The notes under the pieces: generated by a model
The model's database searches: none
The model's input: the letters and a program-made list of their open reading frames with translations, nothing else
What the model was told of the DNA's origin: nothing
Shown: positions 25,678 to 38,900 of the stretch, piece by piece
Layout: each line of letters starts with the position of its first letter
Position numbering within the stretch: position 1 is the first letter of the stretch
Assembly: GCF_004027225.2 (NCBI RefSeq)
Contig: NC_044278.2
Span: 58,397,743-58,461,742, forward strand
Length of the DNA: 64,000 nucleotides
Direction: 5' to 3'
Origin: Strigops habroptila
Taxonomy: Eukaryota; Chordata; Aves; Psittaciformes; Psittacidae
Position numbers and translations under genes: made by a program

Positions 25678-25802
25678 AACCACTGGGTCACTGGCACAAA
25701 AACCCCCTCCCAGTGTTCTATACCAATCAATTGTATATTTAAACCTTAAATCACTGGATTAACGACATGATACATTATAAATAGTGTTTTATGCATTTAA
25801 GC

Positions 25803-25808
25803 AATAAA
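25803..25808 (+). terminator. CNOT11: CNOT11 poly(A) signal
   Basis: AATAAA lies 126 nt after the stop codon and is followed by a T-rich stretch. It predicts a short 3' UTR ending near 25825-25835. Confidence 0.75.
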
Positions 25809-25835
25809 TAATGCTTTTTCTGATATACATGAAGT

Positions 25836-26680
25836 TTGTGTAACATGTTAGGCCTTACACTTACATTATTTTTGACTATGGGTTAAACTCTTATGTCATA
25901 CGCATATCCTGAACTACAGGCTCCACTTCCAGAGAGAACATAAATGATACTTGCCATTTCACAGCAAGTTCAAGTATTTTATCTGGCACTTGCTGTCTTT
26001 GTGTCCAAAACCAGGAATATCTGAAGTCAACTTGTATCAAGGTAAGTAACTTCAATTCCCCTTTGCCCTGTTTTTACTGTACAGAACCTTCTAGAAGCAG
26101 GATAAGCTTACACCTTAATGCTTAACATCTAAGTTGAAGTACAATTTTACTGTCTTCTATGTAACTAATACCCCCTCTTTAAAAACATGGTTAAGAAAAA
26201 ACCTCTCATGGATTTTAGGCTTTTGTTTGGACCTTAGTACTGCAGCTTATGACAAAGTAATGGGCTCCATCAGAAAACTAATTACAACTGGTTCAAGGCA
26301 TTGCACTCTACCTTATGATTTACTGAATTAAGTTAGAAGAATTTAAGCTTTGTTAAAAAAAAAAAAAAAAAACCCAAACCAAAGCCAGGTTGCTACTACG
26401 ATACTATAGCAAAAGCCTGGCTGTTGTGCCTCTTCACACTATTTGCTTGAGTTGTACTGACATAACTCCCCAGTCCCTGGATTTGTCCTGTAACTATAAA
26501 AAACCAAAAATCAGATTTATGATTTTATCATAGGTACCTTTTGTAATATAATAATTTCAGAGCCTTGTGCATTGATGAAAACATTCAAACTTGTTACTGA
26601 GTTTGCAGTATGTTTTAGCAGTGTTTGCTTGTTTTAGTAGGAAAGGTGAGCTGTGCTTTCCTAAATGTGTGTTGGGCTTA
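25836..26680. other. Gap between convergent CNOT11 and RNF149
   Basis: AT-rich sequence with an 18-base A run near 26355-26372. No gene recognised. Confidence 0.6.
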
Positions 26681-27183
26681 TGTGGCAAGGTTTTGGTAGT
26701 GGGGGGGGCTGTAAGGGGGCCTCTGTGAGGAGAGGCCAGGGCTGCCCGTGCCAGACCAGGTGGGCACAGGTAAGCCCCTCTGCCAGGCTGGTGGCACTTC
26801 TGTGATAACCCTGGAGCAATCTGCACCCTACAGTGAGGGGCCACAGTGGAGCAGTTCTTGAAGAACTGCAGCCCCTTGGAGGGAAGCTCATGATGGAGCA
26901 GGGAAAAAGGGGTGAGGAAGGAACAGCAGAGACCAACCTTCCTTCCCCTGCCACCACTCAGAGAAGGGAGAGGTAGAAGAGTGAAGCTGAGCCTAAGAAG
27001 GGTAGTTTTAGTTTTGTCTTTGTTTCTACTGAGCTACTCTAACCCTAGGTTATCACCATTTAAAAATAATCTTCAAGTCTGTTTTTTGTGTCCAAAACTG
27101 AGTTTTTCCATCTTATTTTCCCTGATCTTCAAGAGGACAGGGGAGAGGCGAGCATGGAGCAGCAAGCCATGGTTAACCTACCA
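26681..27183 (+). mobile_element. Solo LTR of an avian endogenous retrovirus
   Basis: It starts TGTGGCAAGGTTTTGGTAG, followed by a G-run and 'cctctgtgagg', the 5' end of an LTR type common in birds. 'gagcagttcttgaagaactg', 'agcccc' and 'ggagcaggg' follow, then an AG-rich 'aggtagaagagtgaagctgagcc' part, a T-rich R-like region, and the end near 'ggttaacctacca'. It is about 500 bp, shorter than full copies in the repeated U3 part, and clearly eroded. No gag, pol or env lies next to it, so it is a solo LTR. No clear target duplication was seen. The family is recognised from memory; the exact name is not given. Confidence 0.75.
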
Positions 27184-27368
27184 CCCCCAGGTACTGGTTA
27201 CATGGGGAAAACTCCACAACATATAAAGGATCTCCCCCAGACTGCCCAGCATGAAGTTAAGCTTGCTTTGTGCTAGTGCAGAGTCTCTTAGATCCATTTA
27301 TGTAAGTACAGCAAAGAAAACAAAACCCGCAAGATTCTCAGACACTGCTTTTTAAAAGGTCTGTATAA

Positions 27369-27374
27369 TTTATT
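27369..27374 (-). terminator. RNF149: Distal candidate RNF149 poly(A) signal
   Basis: AATAAA on the minus strand. If used, RNF149 would have a 3' UTR of about 6 kb and end about 170 bp from the LTR. Minus-strand AATAAA also occurs near 28623, 29596, 31013 and 31621. Confidence 0.35.
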
Positions 27375-29187
27375 ATGGAATTTGAGCTTTTAGCCATTAA
27401 GTTATAACAACAATGCATAACTTGACATTCTTACAGTTGTACATACACAATGGAAAAGACATAGCCCAGTGCTTAATCCAAACAATGCAACCAAGTTAAG
27501 TACAAGGTTAGCATAAAAGACAGTTGATTGTGAATAGCTGTTGACAGACTAGCAAGTTCAAATGGTTCTCTGCAGTTATGTTTATAGTAGAAGTAACCGG
27601 CTTCAAAGTTTTGGACTTAAGCTTCAGACTAACAAAATGATGTAAACGCAAAATTATTTTACTCTTCTGAATTAAGAAGGATATGCTATTTAAAAATGCA
27701 CTATCATTACCATGTTTCAGATGGTGAAAAGTAGCTTCAGATCCAATGGAAGTATAATGGACAGTTTCCAGGCAATGTATTCTTCACACAAACACATGCA
27801 ATTATAGAGACATTCTACTTTTAAAACTTTCTCAAATCAAGTTTTGCAATACAGCAGGATATCTGAGGAGAGAGATCAGGACCCACACTGAACAAAACCC
27901 AAAAGTCTTCAGCTCGACTTGTGCATGTTTAATCTACAGTTCCAATTCCCAAATCTTCACACATCACCTGTGAGAGAAAAGAACACATCTAGTAAAAGAT
28001 CAGTCTCCAGGATGGAAATCGTGTTACAATTTTCACAGCCATGCTGGTTCGAAAATAAAAACGCTGTCATCTTCCATGTTAGAAATCATAATTCACCATG
28101 GTCCTATTATAAAACTGCATCTCTTCAGCTTGCTCAAGGGGAGAGTCTTGCTCTTCCCTCCTTCACCCCAGCTCCCCATCCCCTTAGCCCAGCTCTCCAA
28201 CTCAATGAATTGCCCAGTAAGGATACTCAGTTTCCGAGCTTGTTAAAATACAGCTTTAACAGATTGAACTTTCTGTCACTTAAGCTGAATTAGCTCATCT
28301 CACACTCTTAAACTGAATGCAAAATAGAGCAAAGTAAATAGAGCAGAAAGGAAAAACCAGGAAGAACCAGTCTATCTCTTCCTGTAACAGCAAGCTATTA
28401 AATCAGTCCAAGCCATTGTGCAAAGTCTCACCCAGCCTGGTAGCTGAAGAGAGACATATAAAACACAACAGTCCCTTGTCAAGCTGCCAACACATTTGAT
28501 TTACCCAGCAGCCCACACCAAGAACTCCATTCCCTCCAGGTTAGGCTGATGAGATACTGCCAGCTGACTCCTCTACTAGATTTCAGTTCTGCCTCTTAGT
28601 AGAGCTGCTGAGTCTGTACATTTTTATTGATCTCAGTATCTTTCTCCAGCACAAAACCAGTGCTCAGTGCCAAGTCCTTAGAATCAAACCAATGAAAACT
28701 ACACGCACATAGCCTCTCCACTCAAAAACCCACCAAGAAAAAAGAAAAACCACCTGAAAAGCAAAGGCCCCTACAACCCACCTAACCATTGCCACAATAT
28801 CATCATTACTGTCTTGATTCAGGGTGCTAAAGGCTCTGTTGAGGAAGAGTTCCTAGTTTTACCAACACTTGGGATGTCAAGGTGTAACAGAAACATGTTT
28901 TATCACAAATTGTAGCAACAACTGAAAAATGCTCCACAAATTTAGAAAGCCATTCTAAACCTACTGGTGTATACTTCAAAGTACAGTTGGTATTGCTAAC
29001 AGTAGTTGCATGTCTAGACTTGTGTCTAGGCAGGACAAGCCTGCTTTTATGCGGCAGCTAAATAATCAGCCCAACCTGTTGCATCCTATCTGTTGCCATC
29101 ATAATGTAATACCAACACCTTTTGCCTCTGATCAAGCTCATCACAACCTGCAAATGTAGACACTGCCTCTGCCTCAGATATCCCCGT

Positions 29188-29321
29188 CAGCATTCAAGGC
29201 CAGGTTGGACGGGGCTTTGAGCAACCTGATCTAGTGGAAGGTGTCCCTGCCCATGGCAGGGGGTTGGAACTAGATGGTCTTCAAGGTCCCTTCCAACCCA
29301 AGCCATTTTGTGATCCTATGA
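29188..29321 (+). repeat. CR1 LINE 3' fragment
   Basis: Last ~130 bp of CR1 ('cattcaaggccaggttgga' to 'gatcctatga'), oriented against RNF149. Confidence 0.95.
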
Positions 29322-31620
29322 ACACCACAGGGCATAGGAAGTGGGGTAACCATCACTGTAGGTTGCTGGGCTCCTCTCTGCACAACTACTACTGCCTAGT
29401 CTTAGGAAAAGCTTAGCAGGCCGGGCAGAAAACCTGGAAGACCATTCCTGAATCAAGAAGTGATTAAAATAAAGCTTTTGCATGTTTGACAAAGTCATTG
29501 CAATGGTGTTTCTCAGTGCCAGTTACACCCTGGCACAGAACCGGAATTCCCCAAGTGTAACAGCCCAGCTTTGGCAGAAATATACTGGTGCCAAATTTAT
29601 TAAGTCAGGATGGATTAAAAGCATTCTCAATGTAGTTAAATTATCCTCCTCTGGCATACCTCCAGAATCTAGCACTAATTACTGGCAACAGGTTACTGGG
29701 CTACATTCACATACTTGGGGGGTAGGGAGGGTGCTAAGGGCAGGGGGAAGGAATTACTGCTATCTAATAAAATTTCTCTAGTACATGTGCAGAATCTCCT
29801 CCAGGCATTGCTTAGAGCCAAAGAAGAATCCAGATTAGTGGTCATTAGTAAAAGAAAACTCTAATTTTCTAGTTAAACTGGTACTGCAAGAAATTAAACC
29901 CACTGTTAATGTGCATTTACATTACATCTGAAATGTCTAGAGTTCATTTTTTCTTGCTAGTTTAAGCAGTTACTTATTATCAAATTTCTTTTCCCATTTG
30001 GCATTTGTCAACTACTAATAAACTAAAGTTTCTGAACAAAGAGGGGCCTCCAGTCTTCAATCACCAGCCCGTTTTAACATGTTCATTGCTCCTTTTTAAG
30101 AAAGCACTCAAACTTTATGAGTTTTCTCCCCTAAAAGTAAACATTAGAACTAACAAAGCCACACCAGTGAACACAACACTGACAAAACTTATTTTACAAC
30201 AGTAACATCCCCTAGTCCTGTTATGGATATTCCCCAACTGACTTACCATCACGAGGGGCTGTCCATTTCATGTGGGCACTGTGCTTTAAGCTTTGTATAA
30301 TCATACCATAAAAACGCCTCTAAGTGAGAAACCCTCTGCCCCATTACAGCAAAATCTGACAAAGACACAGAGGTCTCTGAAACAAGTCCCTGCATGTTTT
30401 ATGAAAAGAAAACAGATCAGGACATGGGGGGGAGGGAGGGGGTGTGTGTGTGGGGGTAGACAACACAGAAGGAACCCAGAATGCACACAGCATCAGCTCC
30501 CACATGAAGCAGGACATCAGCTAAGCAGAAGAGGCAGATTAAAGATTCTCCAAAGTGTAGGGAAGGGAGTCACAAGGTGCCTACCCTGCAAAAACATTCA
30601 TAGCGGGGGAAAATAAAGACTCATTAGTTCTGGCCTTCATATAAGCTTTTGGTAGGTGAAGTGCAAGAAACCAGAAATACCAGTTTGATCCAACATAGGA
30701 GGTCCAGACCAACAAAGTCTGGGAACCTGTATTTACCTACAGCTGCCCACACCTATTTACGCTAAAGTTACGTATTAGATGAGCTGTACCAGTAGGTCAT
30801 GAGCTTCACGGTTTTAATCCTCTCCTGCTGCTGTTTCAAGCTCCCTAGATGGTCTTTTTCTTGTCCTGTACTTTTTGTCCTACCACTCTTTTTGCTAACA
30901 CATGTCAGCTTTTTGAATGAGGTCAGACTAATGATTCGCTTCGGAAGACTTTTGTCATCGTGCTTCCAAGGAGAGCAAACTGCTTGCTGGAGGCACTGCA
31001 ATTCGGCCTTTTATTGTCATCATTCCTCAGCTGACCTTCCGAGATCCAACTATAGCAAAGATGAACTACGCACAAACCAATGTGACTGAAACAACTGTAT
31101 CTACTCTTGTGCAGGTTGAAATGAAACAGGTACAGCATCACCATTAGAAACATACCCTGGGAATCTTCATATTCAGGTATTTTTCTGTCAGTACACTTTA
31201 CATTTTGTAAGCACACTTTTTTGGTTTGCAAAGAGCCTTCAGCTCTTCTTCCAGCTTTCTGACAGATCCCAGTTTTGATCCTTAAGAAAAGCTGTTGGTT
31301 TTATAGGTATTACATAAAAGTTGAAGTACTTACCACATTTCTCCTCTCCAGCATGAATACTGTGCTGCAGGTATCAGCAAGACACAATCCACAGACTGAC
31401 AAGACTTCTCTTGGTAACGCCTTTTGGTTCCTTCTTGAGCTAGAGTTTAAACCCTCTCAACATTTACTACATCAATGTTCAGTTTTGTGTTAAGGAAGAG
31501 GGAGAAGACTTAGTTTCTTACTATTGAAGAGACAGTTAAAAAGGCAGTTCTGGAAATGTTGGTAAGCTTCTTTTGGAGACATATGTGTCCCTATACATTG
31601 TTTGGTCTAGTTGTGGGTTG

Positions 31621-31626
31621 TTTATT
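31621..31626 (-). terminator. RNF149: Proximal candidate RNF149 poly(A) signal
   Basis: First minus-strand AATAAA downstream of the RNF149 stop codon (1.74 kb). The downstream region is not clearly GU-rich, so its use is uncertain. Confidence 0.4.
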
Positions 31627-33361
31627 TGTTCAGTTTTGGAGATGGTTGGTCAGTCATATTCCATTCTCATGTGCTTCTAGTAAGATAAAGGCATCACAAA
31701 AACTTGCACCTGCTGGTGACATCAGAACTACAACCTGACAATTTTCTGGTAAACCTAAAAGTTACACCCCTACAGGGAAGAGGCAGATTTATCTTTCTTT
31801 AAAACAGGCGTTGATAGGAATTTTTGGAAGGAAATTTAGGACGAAACATCTGCTCTGCAAAGTAGAAGTTCAGATTGTATTTCCCCAGCTGAAACCTCTG
31901 ACATTTCTGGAACATTCATTCTAAAATTAAAAAAGTTATTGCTTCTATTGAAGCTCAATATAAGTTAGAAAAAGAATTGCATATTTTCTTAAAAACATTC
32001 CAAATATACATTTTAAAAACAAAAAGCACTCTAAACCAAATGTCTAGTAAAAGACACCATTTCAAGCAACCTGTAGTAACAGCTTTACAAAAGAAAATTG
32101 AGGAATGTAGCATATTATTTATAACATGACAATGCTAAAATCCTAAACAATTCACTTAACACTCTTACTAAGTAGTGTTTTAAATATACATGTTTCTTTA
32201 CAAAACAGCTTAGCAATTCCTTATACCACTTACAGTATATAAATATTTGAATAAGAGGTCATAGTGGGAGATGCCAGGGTTTATATTTACTCTCAGATGC
32301 TTCAGTTTTCTTAAGTGTTTTACTATAAGGCACAATACTGCTAATCTAAAAGAAAGGAATAAAAGCTAATGGCAAACCCAGCCAAAACTCCTGATGTGGA
32401 ATACCCAAGAGAAGAATTCCAGCATCCTTATGCAAAGGAAAAGAAAACAAGGAAAAACCAAAACCAAACTTCGTAGAGCCTAAGAAACAGTTTCAATTGG
32501 TACATAACAAAGTGGGACAGGATGGGAACAAGAATAAGAAGGAATTAAGTAAATTCTTATAAATAGACTAATAAATATATTTTAGCCATAATTAGCCCTT
32601 TACCTCTGTTCTACTGAGTTTAAGATTGAAAGAGGTAACCAGTGTGCATATACCTAAATAAGTCTACATGCTCAGCACGTGAAGACCACCTAGCACAACC
32701 TATTACTGCCATATTCAGTATAAAAAGCTAGCAAGGTGGAGAAAGTCTCCTTTGCTCTCAGCATCCACTCACTGTAGAACACATTACAAGATCAAATTAG
32801 TATTTGTTACATGTACGGAAAATTGCAATTAGCAATTTTTTCATGACAAAAAAAGGATATGCAACACATCCATGAAGTTATTTGATTCCTTCAAGGTCGT
32901 ATTATGTCTTTTCTAAGAATATTCATCTCTGATTACAACAGATCAGAACTTTCAGAAGATTTGAATGGTTGTAGTCTTGTAAGTGTTCTCCATGTGTACA
33001 TACTGAATGTAAATAGTGCATCCAAAATATTTACCAGTTAAACATCCTATATTTTTTTTTCACTGCCTAGTCTTCATCTTTGTTACAGCCCTCTGGAACA
33101 CAATGACATTGTAACAATGCTTACAGAAAAAGGGTTATTGCATCTTTTTTTAGGATGAGACATCCAGAGGAGATTTTATAAAATCCTCCTACGTACAAAA
33201 TTCTTAGTTATTAGCCCTTTTGGAACACCAGCTAGAAAAGTTTGAAAGGTAAAATAATTTACATTGTTATTTTTTCCATTAACTAGACAAAAGTCCATAC
33301 TATTTAAATAAAAAATAATAGTTCTTCAACAGTCTATTCAAGGTATCTTCCACAAAGCAGT

Positions 33362-33420
33362 TCAGTGGGAATTTCCATTAGATAGATGTTCTCCATGCCG
33401 GTTATTACTGACATCCACAT
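33362..33420 (-). CDS. RNF149: RNF149 coding exon 7 and stop
   Basis: Short last coding exon (59 nt) encoding [18 protein letters not shown] and TGA at 33364-33362. Acceptor cttttag at 33421. The RHG motif corresponds to the SRHGG of the mammalian tail. This is the least conserved exon, chosen for phase, splice site and that motif. Confidence 0.85.
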
Positions 33421-35861
33421 CTAAAAGTCAGGAATTAGAAGAAAAATTGTTTGTCGATTTACCATTTTAGTATGTTTTAGCTGTTACACTAATCTAAACT
33501 CTGGCAACAAATTTCATATTCATATGTATCGAAGGTTCTCAAGATTCTCTGGGTAAGTAATCCTCCTATGACACTGTTGACATCTCTCCCCGCCTTGCCC
33601 TCTCAAGACCAGTTTTCTCCAGCTCAATAGAATTCTCTCAAAGTCTACCTCCTTGTACTTTTTGACCCGTAGTAACATCACCCAGTCTGGTCTGCACTGC
33701 AATACTAACACTATTAACATCAGATAGAAAGTGGCTTCTTCTAATGCAGAGAATGGCATTAAGGATTGTCAAGTGATAAACTAAATTATTACTTACCAAG
33801 TAACGCTGTAGTTTCACCTGCATCCTCTTTTAAACTGGTGCACTGCAATACAGACTCATTAGTGGAGGAAGCTGACAATTCGCTTACTTCATTTCTGTCA
33901 TCATCTTGTAAAGCGATACTCAGACTTCCGACTGAAACACTGCCACTTATTGATTCAGGTATCGGAACTTCAAGTACATCTTCAGGGTCCCCCTTCAAAA
34001 TTAAATATTTTTAACTGATACTTTCGTCTACCATTAGGCATCAACATTCCTCCACATTGCCACTTTGTAACCTCAACTTATTGGAAAAAAGATCTACATG
34101 CTCTGGGTATAGTGTTGAGCAGTTTCTACTTTCACTGTTATTGTCTGACTGCAAAGAAATGAAGCTGAGCAAAAGAAAAGCCACTTTTCCAAAACCACCC
34201 CAAAGCCAAGAGCAGCAACAGGAGTCGTCAATCCAGCCGGCTGTTTGGATAGAATATTTCAACACTCTAGCAACAGTATCGCTGCAGTCTGGGCAGAAGC
34301 AGGCTCAGCACATACGAAGTCTTCACTGAGTAAACCTACTGGTCCCTTATGAGTTTGTGGAAGCCCCTGTTTTTCATTACTGTAGGTGGGCAAACTTGGA
34401 CTGATTTTTTTTTTTACTGGGGTGAGCAAACATTTGACATCAGAACAAACTTCCCTCCTCCTTACCTCCAGACCTAACTTTGATTCTGTTCCAAAAATGC
34501 AAATATGCTGGCTTCTCACTGCAGGAACAAAACATCTGCAGCACAGCCAAATTAATTTATTTCACCTATTGTATAGCATGAGCTATTTCTGATCCATTCT
34601 GAAAGTTAATTCAATGGCCTACACGCACAATTCTTTTCCTAAAATTAAACAGACCACCTTCACTAAGCCATTGCCATTGATATACAAACATTATTTATAC
34701 CTAAGAAAGTATACTGCAGTACAAGTAGCTATTCTGTGGGCTTCATAATGAGGATTTTTCCCCTCCTCAAACAATTAACAAAGGCCCATCTTAAGATTTA
34801 AGAAATTCTCGGCTGGTTCGTTCTTTAGCACCAAAGCAGCGCATTTTAAGATGTACTGAATTTTAATAAGCTATAGAACTGCTACAATTGAACATAAGTT
34901 AAGACACATGTGAATCTCTAATCTCTATATGTGGGCAGGGGGCATTAATAATTTTAGTTTCCAAAACTTAGGCATTTAAATAAGCACTGAAACTGCAGGA
35001 TTCAGCAGCGCTCTACCAAACCACTCAGACATGCTGAACTGCAGTTCTTATCTCATAAGAAATAGCATAATGGAGAACTAGATCAGTGATGTCCATCTTT
35101 ACAAAACAAAAGCCACGTAACAGGACTTTGTGCATTCTTTCTACCTTAAGCCTTTAAAATTTTTGAAGCAGCTGAAGTGTTTTTCTCCATAAAACTGAAC
35201 AGAGCCTTCAGCCTCTTTGCAGAAGGTTTAGCAGATTTCTCTAAGGCTGCACATTCTTGTCTGCAGTTATGTCACTCAGCGAGCACACTGCTGACAAGCT
35301 GCCTTGCTCTTCTCACTTTTTTCCCCTTCACATCACTAAAAAATTCACACAATCACTCTACATACTAGACTGGGCAACCTCGATCAGGCTGAAAGCTAAG
35401 CTAGAAAAAAAAATCCTGAATGATTTCCCACATTAGCTTCAGTGGAACATGAATGATTGATGCATAAGCAGGACACGCTTCCCCTATTCCATTAGAAAAA
35501 AGGACTAGGCTTCTGTATTTAATGTAATCCCACTTAACGTGCTTTCCAAAATTCATTCTGCCTTACAAGCAGAGGAAGTATTACTCCTCCCAGTTAGGTT
35601 TGACACCAGTATCCTCTGCCACAGCATGAATTTAGGGAATAAAATTGTTCTGAAGGTTCTAGTATTTCAGCTTCCAGCAGGTATACAAACGGATATATCC
35701 TTTTGCATGTAACACAAGTTACATCAATCCAAGAATTCAAAGTGAGCAAAAAATAAGCTGCTAACGTAACAATATTAAAGTAGTAATAGCTATTTCACAT
35801 GCCAAGAAGATTGAAACTCTTAGGTATAGTATGACTCAACACACAAAAGTGCCACAATCTG

Positions 35862-35901
<40 letters not shown>

Positions 35902-38900
35902 TACATAGCACAAGTATTGTCACCTTTGACAAAAAAGTAATTCATATGTCTTCCATAGATCTGCTAAGTCTTTGGAACGAAGAGAAAAGCTAGTCAAAAC
36001 ACAGACCTAGTCTACAAATGGAAGGTCCCTGAAACCAAGGAACACCTCTATTTTCTAAAGATCTCTGTAGACGAGTAGAAGAGAGAGAGATTCATGCTTA
36101 TAGCATTTTAGTGGAACTCAAGACTATTTACCAACAGTGACCAAGTAACCTACCGCCTGTGTCTTCATCTCTCTTTTCTGGTGTTGTGAGAAAGAAAAGA
36201 GAGCACATCATTTTCTCTACTTAACCAATGCCTGGTGAATGTCTTCAGCAAGGTTGTAAGTACTGGCTCACTTATAGGGATAACATACTGGGTGTATGTG
36301 GAAGTATGCAAACACTCAAGATAGAAAAACTTACTTTCTTCCTTTGAATCGCAGTTCTCAAGATCGAATATATGCTCTAGATCTATTGAATTAAGTTGTA
36401 TTTTCACAGTTTGGGCTAATTGCCTCACCTTTGCTTCAACTTCCTTACTACCATCAGCTGGAGATAGAGGAAAAAAAATCACAGAAGAGTAGACAGAGGA
36501 TTCAAAGGCTGCCTGGTACACTGTTTAAGCTCTCACCCATTTCCACTATTTTTCTGGTTTTCTCTCAATTATTCTTGCATCTTTGCCCAACTTCTTCGGT
36601 CTTACCAAGTAAGAACTGTTCTCACTCTTAACAGTTACATGAAGTCTTGCCTCCTGCACTGTACTTCTACATGAAGGTTAAAGTAAGTGTGCAACATACC
36701 CAGTATCCCAGAGCTTTGATAACATCCAATTTGCACATTGGACAAGTTCGGTGGTCCAAAAGCCAAGGGTCAATGCATGTTCTATGGAAGATGTGCCTGA
36801 AGAAAAGAAATTCCCTTTTAGAACTTACCATGAAAGCCACATACTATTCCTCCAAACAACATGCAAGTCACTACATTAAAAGAGAAACTCATTCCTTCAG
36901 AACCTTGACAATTAGTTACAGCTTAATTTACTAGGACAGACATGGCTCTGGAAGCATCTTCTTCCATGCTAGCCTTCTGAAAGAAGAGATACTAACCACA
37001 AGGACACCACAGTTACCAGTTCAACAGTGTACAGCTCTACCCTAAGAAAACTCTAATTCACCCCTACATTTCTCCTAATTGCTCTTTTTCCCTGCATAAA
37101 CATGAAGTGCTACATGGTCTCCCAAGTGCCCTTCAAACATCTACAGGCCATACAGATGGCACAGCTTCAGCTCTGACACCAGAGTTTCAGAAGTGTTTAC
37201 AGAAAGCTCATCACATATTTCTTAAGGAAAACATGTTAAAGAGGAAAGAATAGTTATGGCAACTTACTTGCAAGGCAGAATTCGGACAGTGTCTTTCAGT
37301 TTATAGTTCTCAATGCACACAGCACAGTTTTCCACATCAACATCTAAACCCTGAATATGACAACACATTTAAATGCATTACATCCATATTTCATTACAAA
37401 ACAAGCTTTATGCAATAGCTAGCTTCGCATAATGTAAAATGCATAAAATGGCTTAGCAAATTAAATTATCTCCCTCATTTAATTCAAGATTAAATCAAGA
37501 GGTGGCTTGATCAAGTGATATCAAATACTAAAAGCAACCAAACAGATTTTCTAATTTAAATAGCTGTACAAGGTACTTTAATTAATTTGTTAAGCCTTGA
37601 ACATTGGCTTTGCTTATAGGAGCCCAGTAAAATTGCAGTTTAAAATAACTATAAAATGAAGACATTTTAAGAGGCCAGCACAGATAAAAGCGCACAACCT
37701 AATTCTTAACTGATGGTCCCAAAGACTTCCAAGTGCTTAAGTAGAAAGGTATTCTTGGGGTAAATACTGCAAACCCCTTCCCCACTTTCTTTTTTTTCCC
37801 TTTTTTTCTACCACATGCTAGCTAGAAGAGAACTGAAGTATGCAATTTGGGGTGGTTTAAAACTTCTCTCCAAGTTCACACCAGAGAGACAATCAAAATG
37901 CTGTATTTCCCCACCTCAATTTGTTTCTTGCTAAGGGTTAAATATCTTTCCTAACAGGTCTTGCTGTCATCTTGAAGACATGCTTATAGTTGCAGTGCAA
38001 ATATGATGGATATTTCCAGATGCAAGCCTTCAGGTCGTATAAAAGTTAAGTATTAGAAGAACAGACAGAAGGCAAACTTCTTTCCTTTCATCCCCCACAA
38101 AATAAGTACTTTTTGTTTACTGCTTACTGAAGCACTTCACTTTGATTACCACAAACGCTCAAATGAATTAGTACTGCAAGCAACCTTTCAAGTTCAAGGC
38201 AAATTTTCCCTTCCTTTGAATGCTATCAATTTACATAATTAACATCTTAAATTCCCAAGTAAATCAAATTAAGACTTTTTTTTTTTTTTTAACACAAGCA
38301 AAGTTAAGACAAGTACTTGTTCTATAACAAATACTGGTTTTTATTCTGTACAAGAGGCAAAGTCCAAGCACACCATATGTACCACATACTCAAATGAGTG
38401 TCCATTTTACAATAATCACATAAGCTTCTCAGGAAAGATCTACTTGACAGCAAATACACTTTTAAAATATTGACCTATTTTTAGTTAAATACCTCAACCC
38501 CAAATGAAGTGATAATGAAAGACTGCACTGGGTCACAATCAAAGAAATATACTCTTTTAAATGGCTGAAAGGAAATATTTAAAGAAATGTACATTTACAA
38601 AGTAGACAGTACTTATTTCCTGATAAATTTACATTAGTTAATGAAAGTACCTCTGCATCAGTAAGTTATATAAATTTGCTGATTGGAGGCAGAGTCAAAT
38701 CAAATTAGAAGACATGATTTACCAAGCAGAACTATATTAGTATTATTTAACATGCACTCATAGCTACAACCAGCACACTGTATAACAACTTAAATTTCCC
38801 CGTTTACTTTAGTTAAGGGTATATGGATGGGAAGGAACTACCTGGTACACTGCAAAAAAAAAAAAAAAAATCTTGTAATACAAATCCTTTTTAGAGGTTT

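Larger units (their letters stand above)
27375..33361 (-). other. RNF149: RNF149 3' UTR and/or downstream flank
   Basis: There is no coding signal between the RNF149 stop and the CNOT11 side. The first canonical AATAAA after the stop is at 31626-31621, giving a 1.7-kb 3' UTR; further signals lie toward 27370. The part 31.6-33.36 kb is AT-rich and repeat-free, as in a conserved UTR. A plus-oriented CR1 piece lies at 29188-29321, and a G-rich run at 30426-30456. The true end cannot be decided from sequence. Confidence 0.5.
33998..36699 (-). other. RNF149: RNF149 intron 5 (2.7 kb)
   Basis: Contains a (TA)n microsatellite at 35869-35894, the 123-nt exon-like segment at 36335-36457, and further open minus-strand stretches at 34519-34259 and 34265-34041. 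The last follows a strong acceptor (pyrimidine-rich tract, then ttctttgcag at about 34155). No transposon recognised. Confidence 0.6.
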
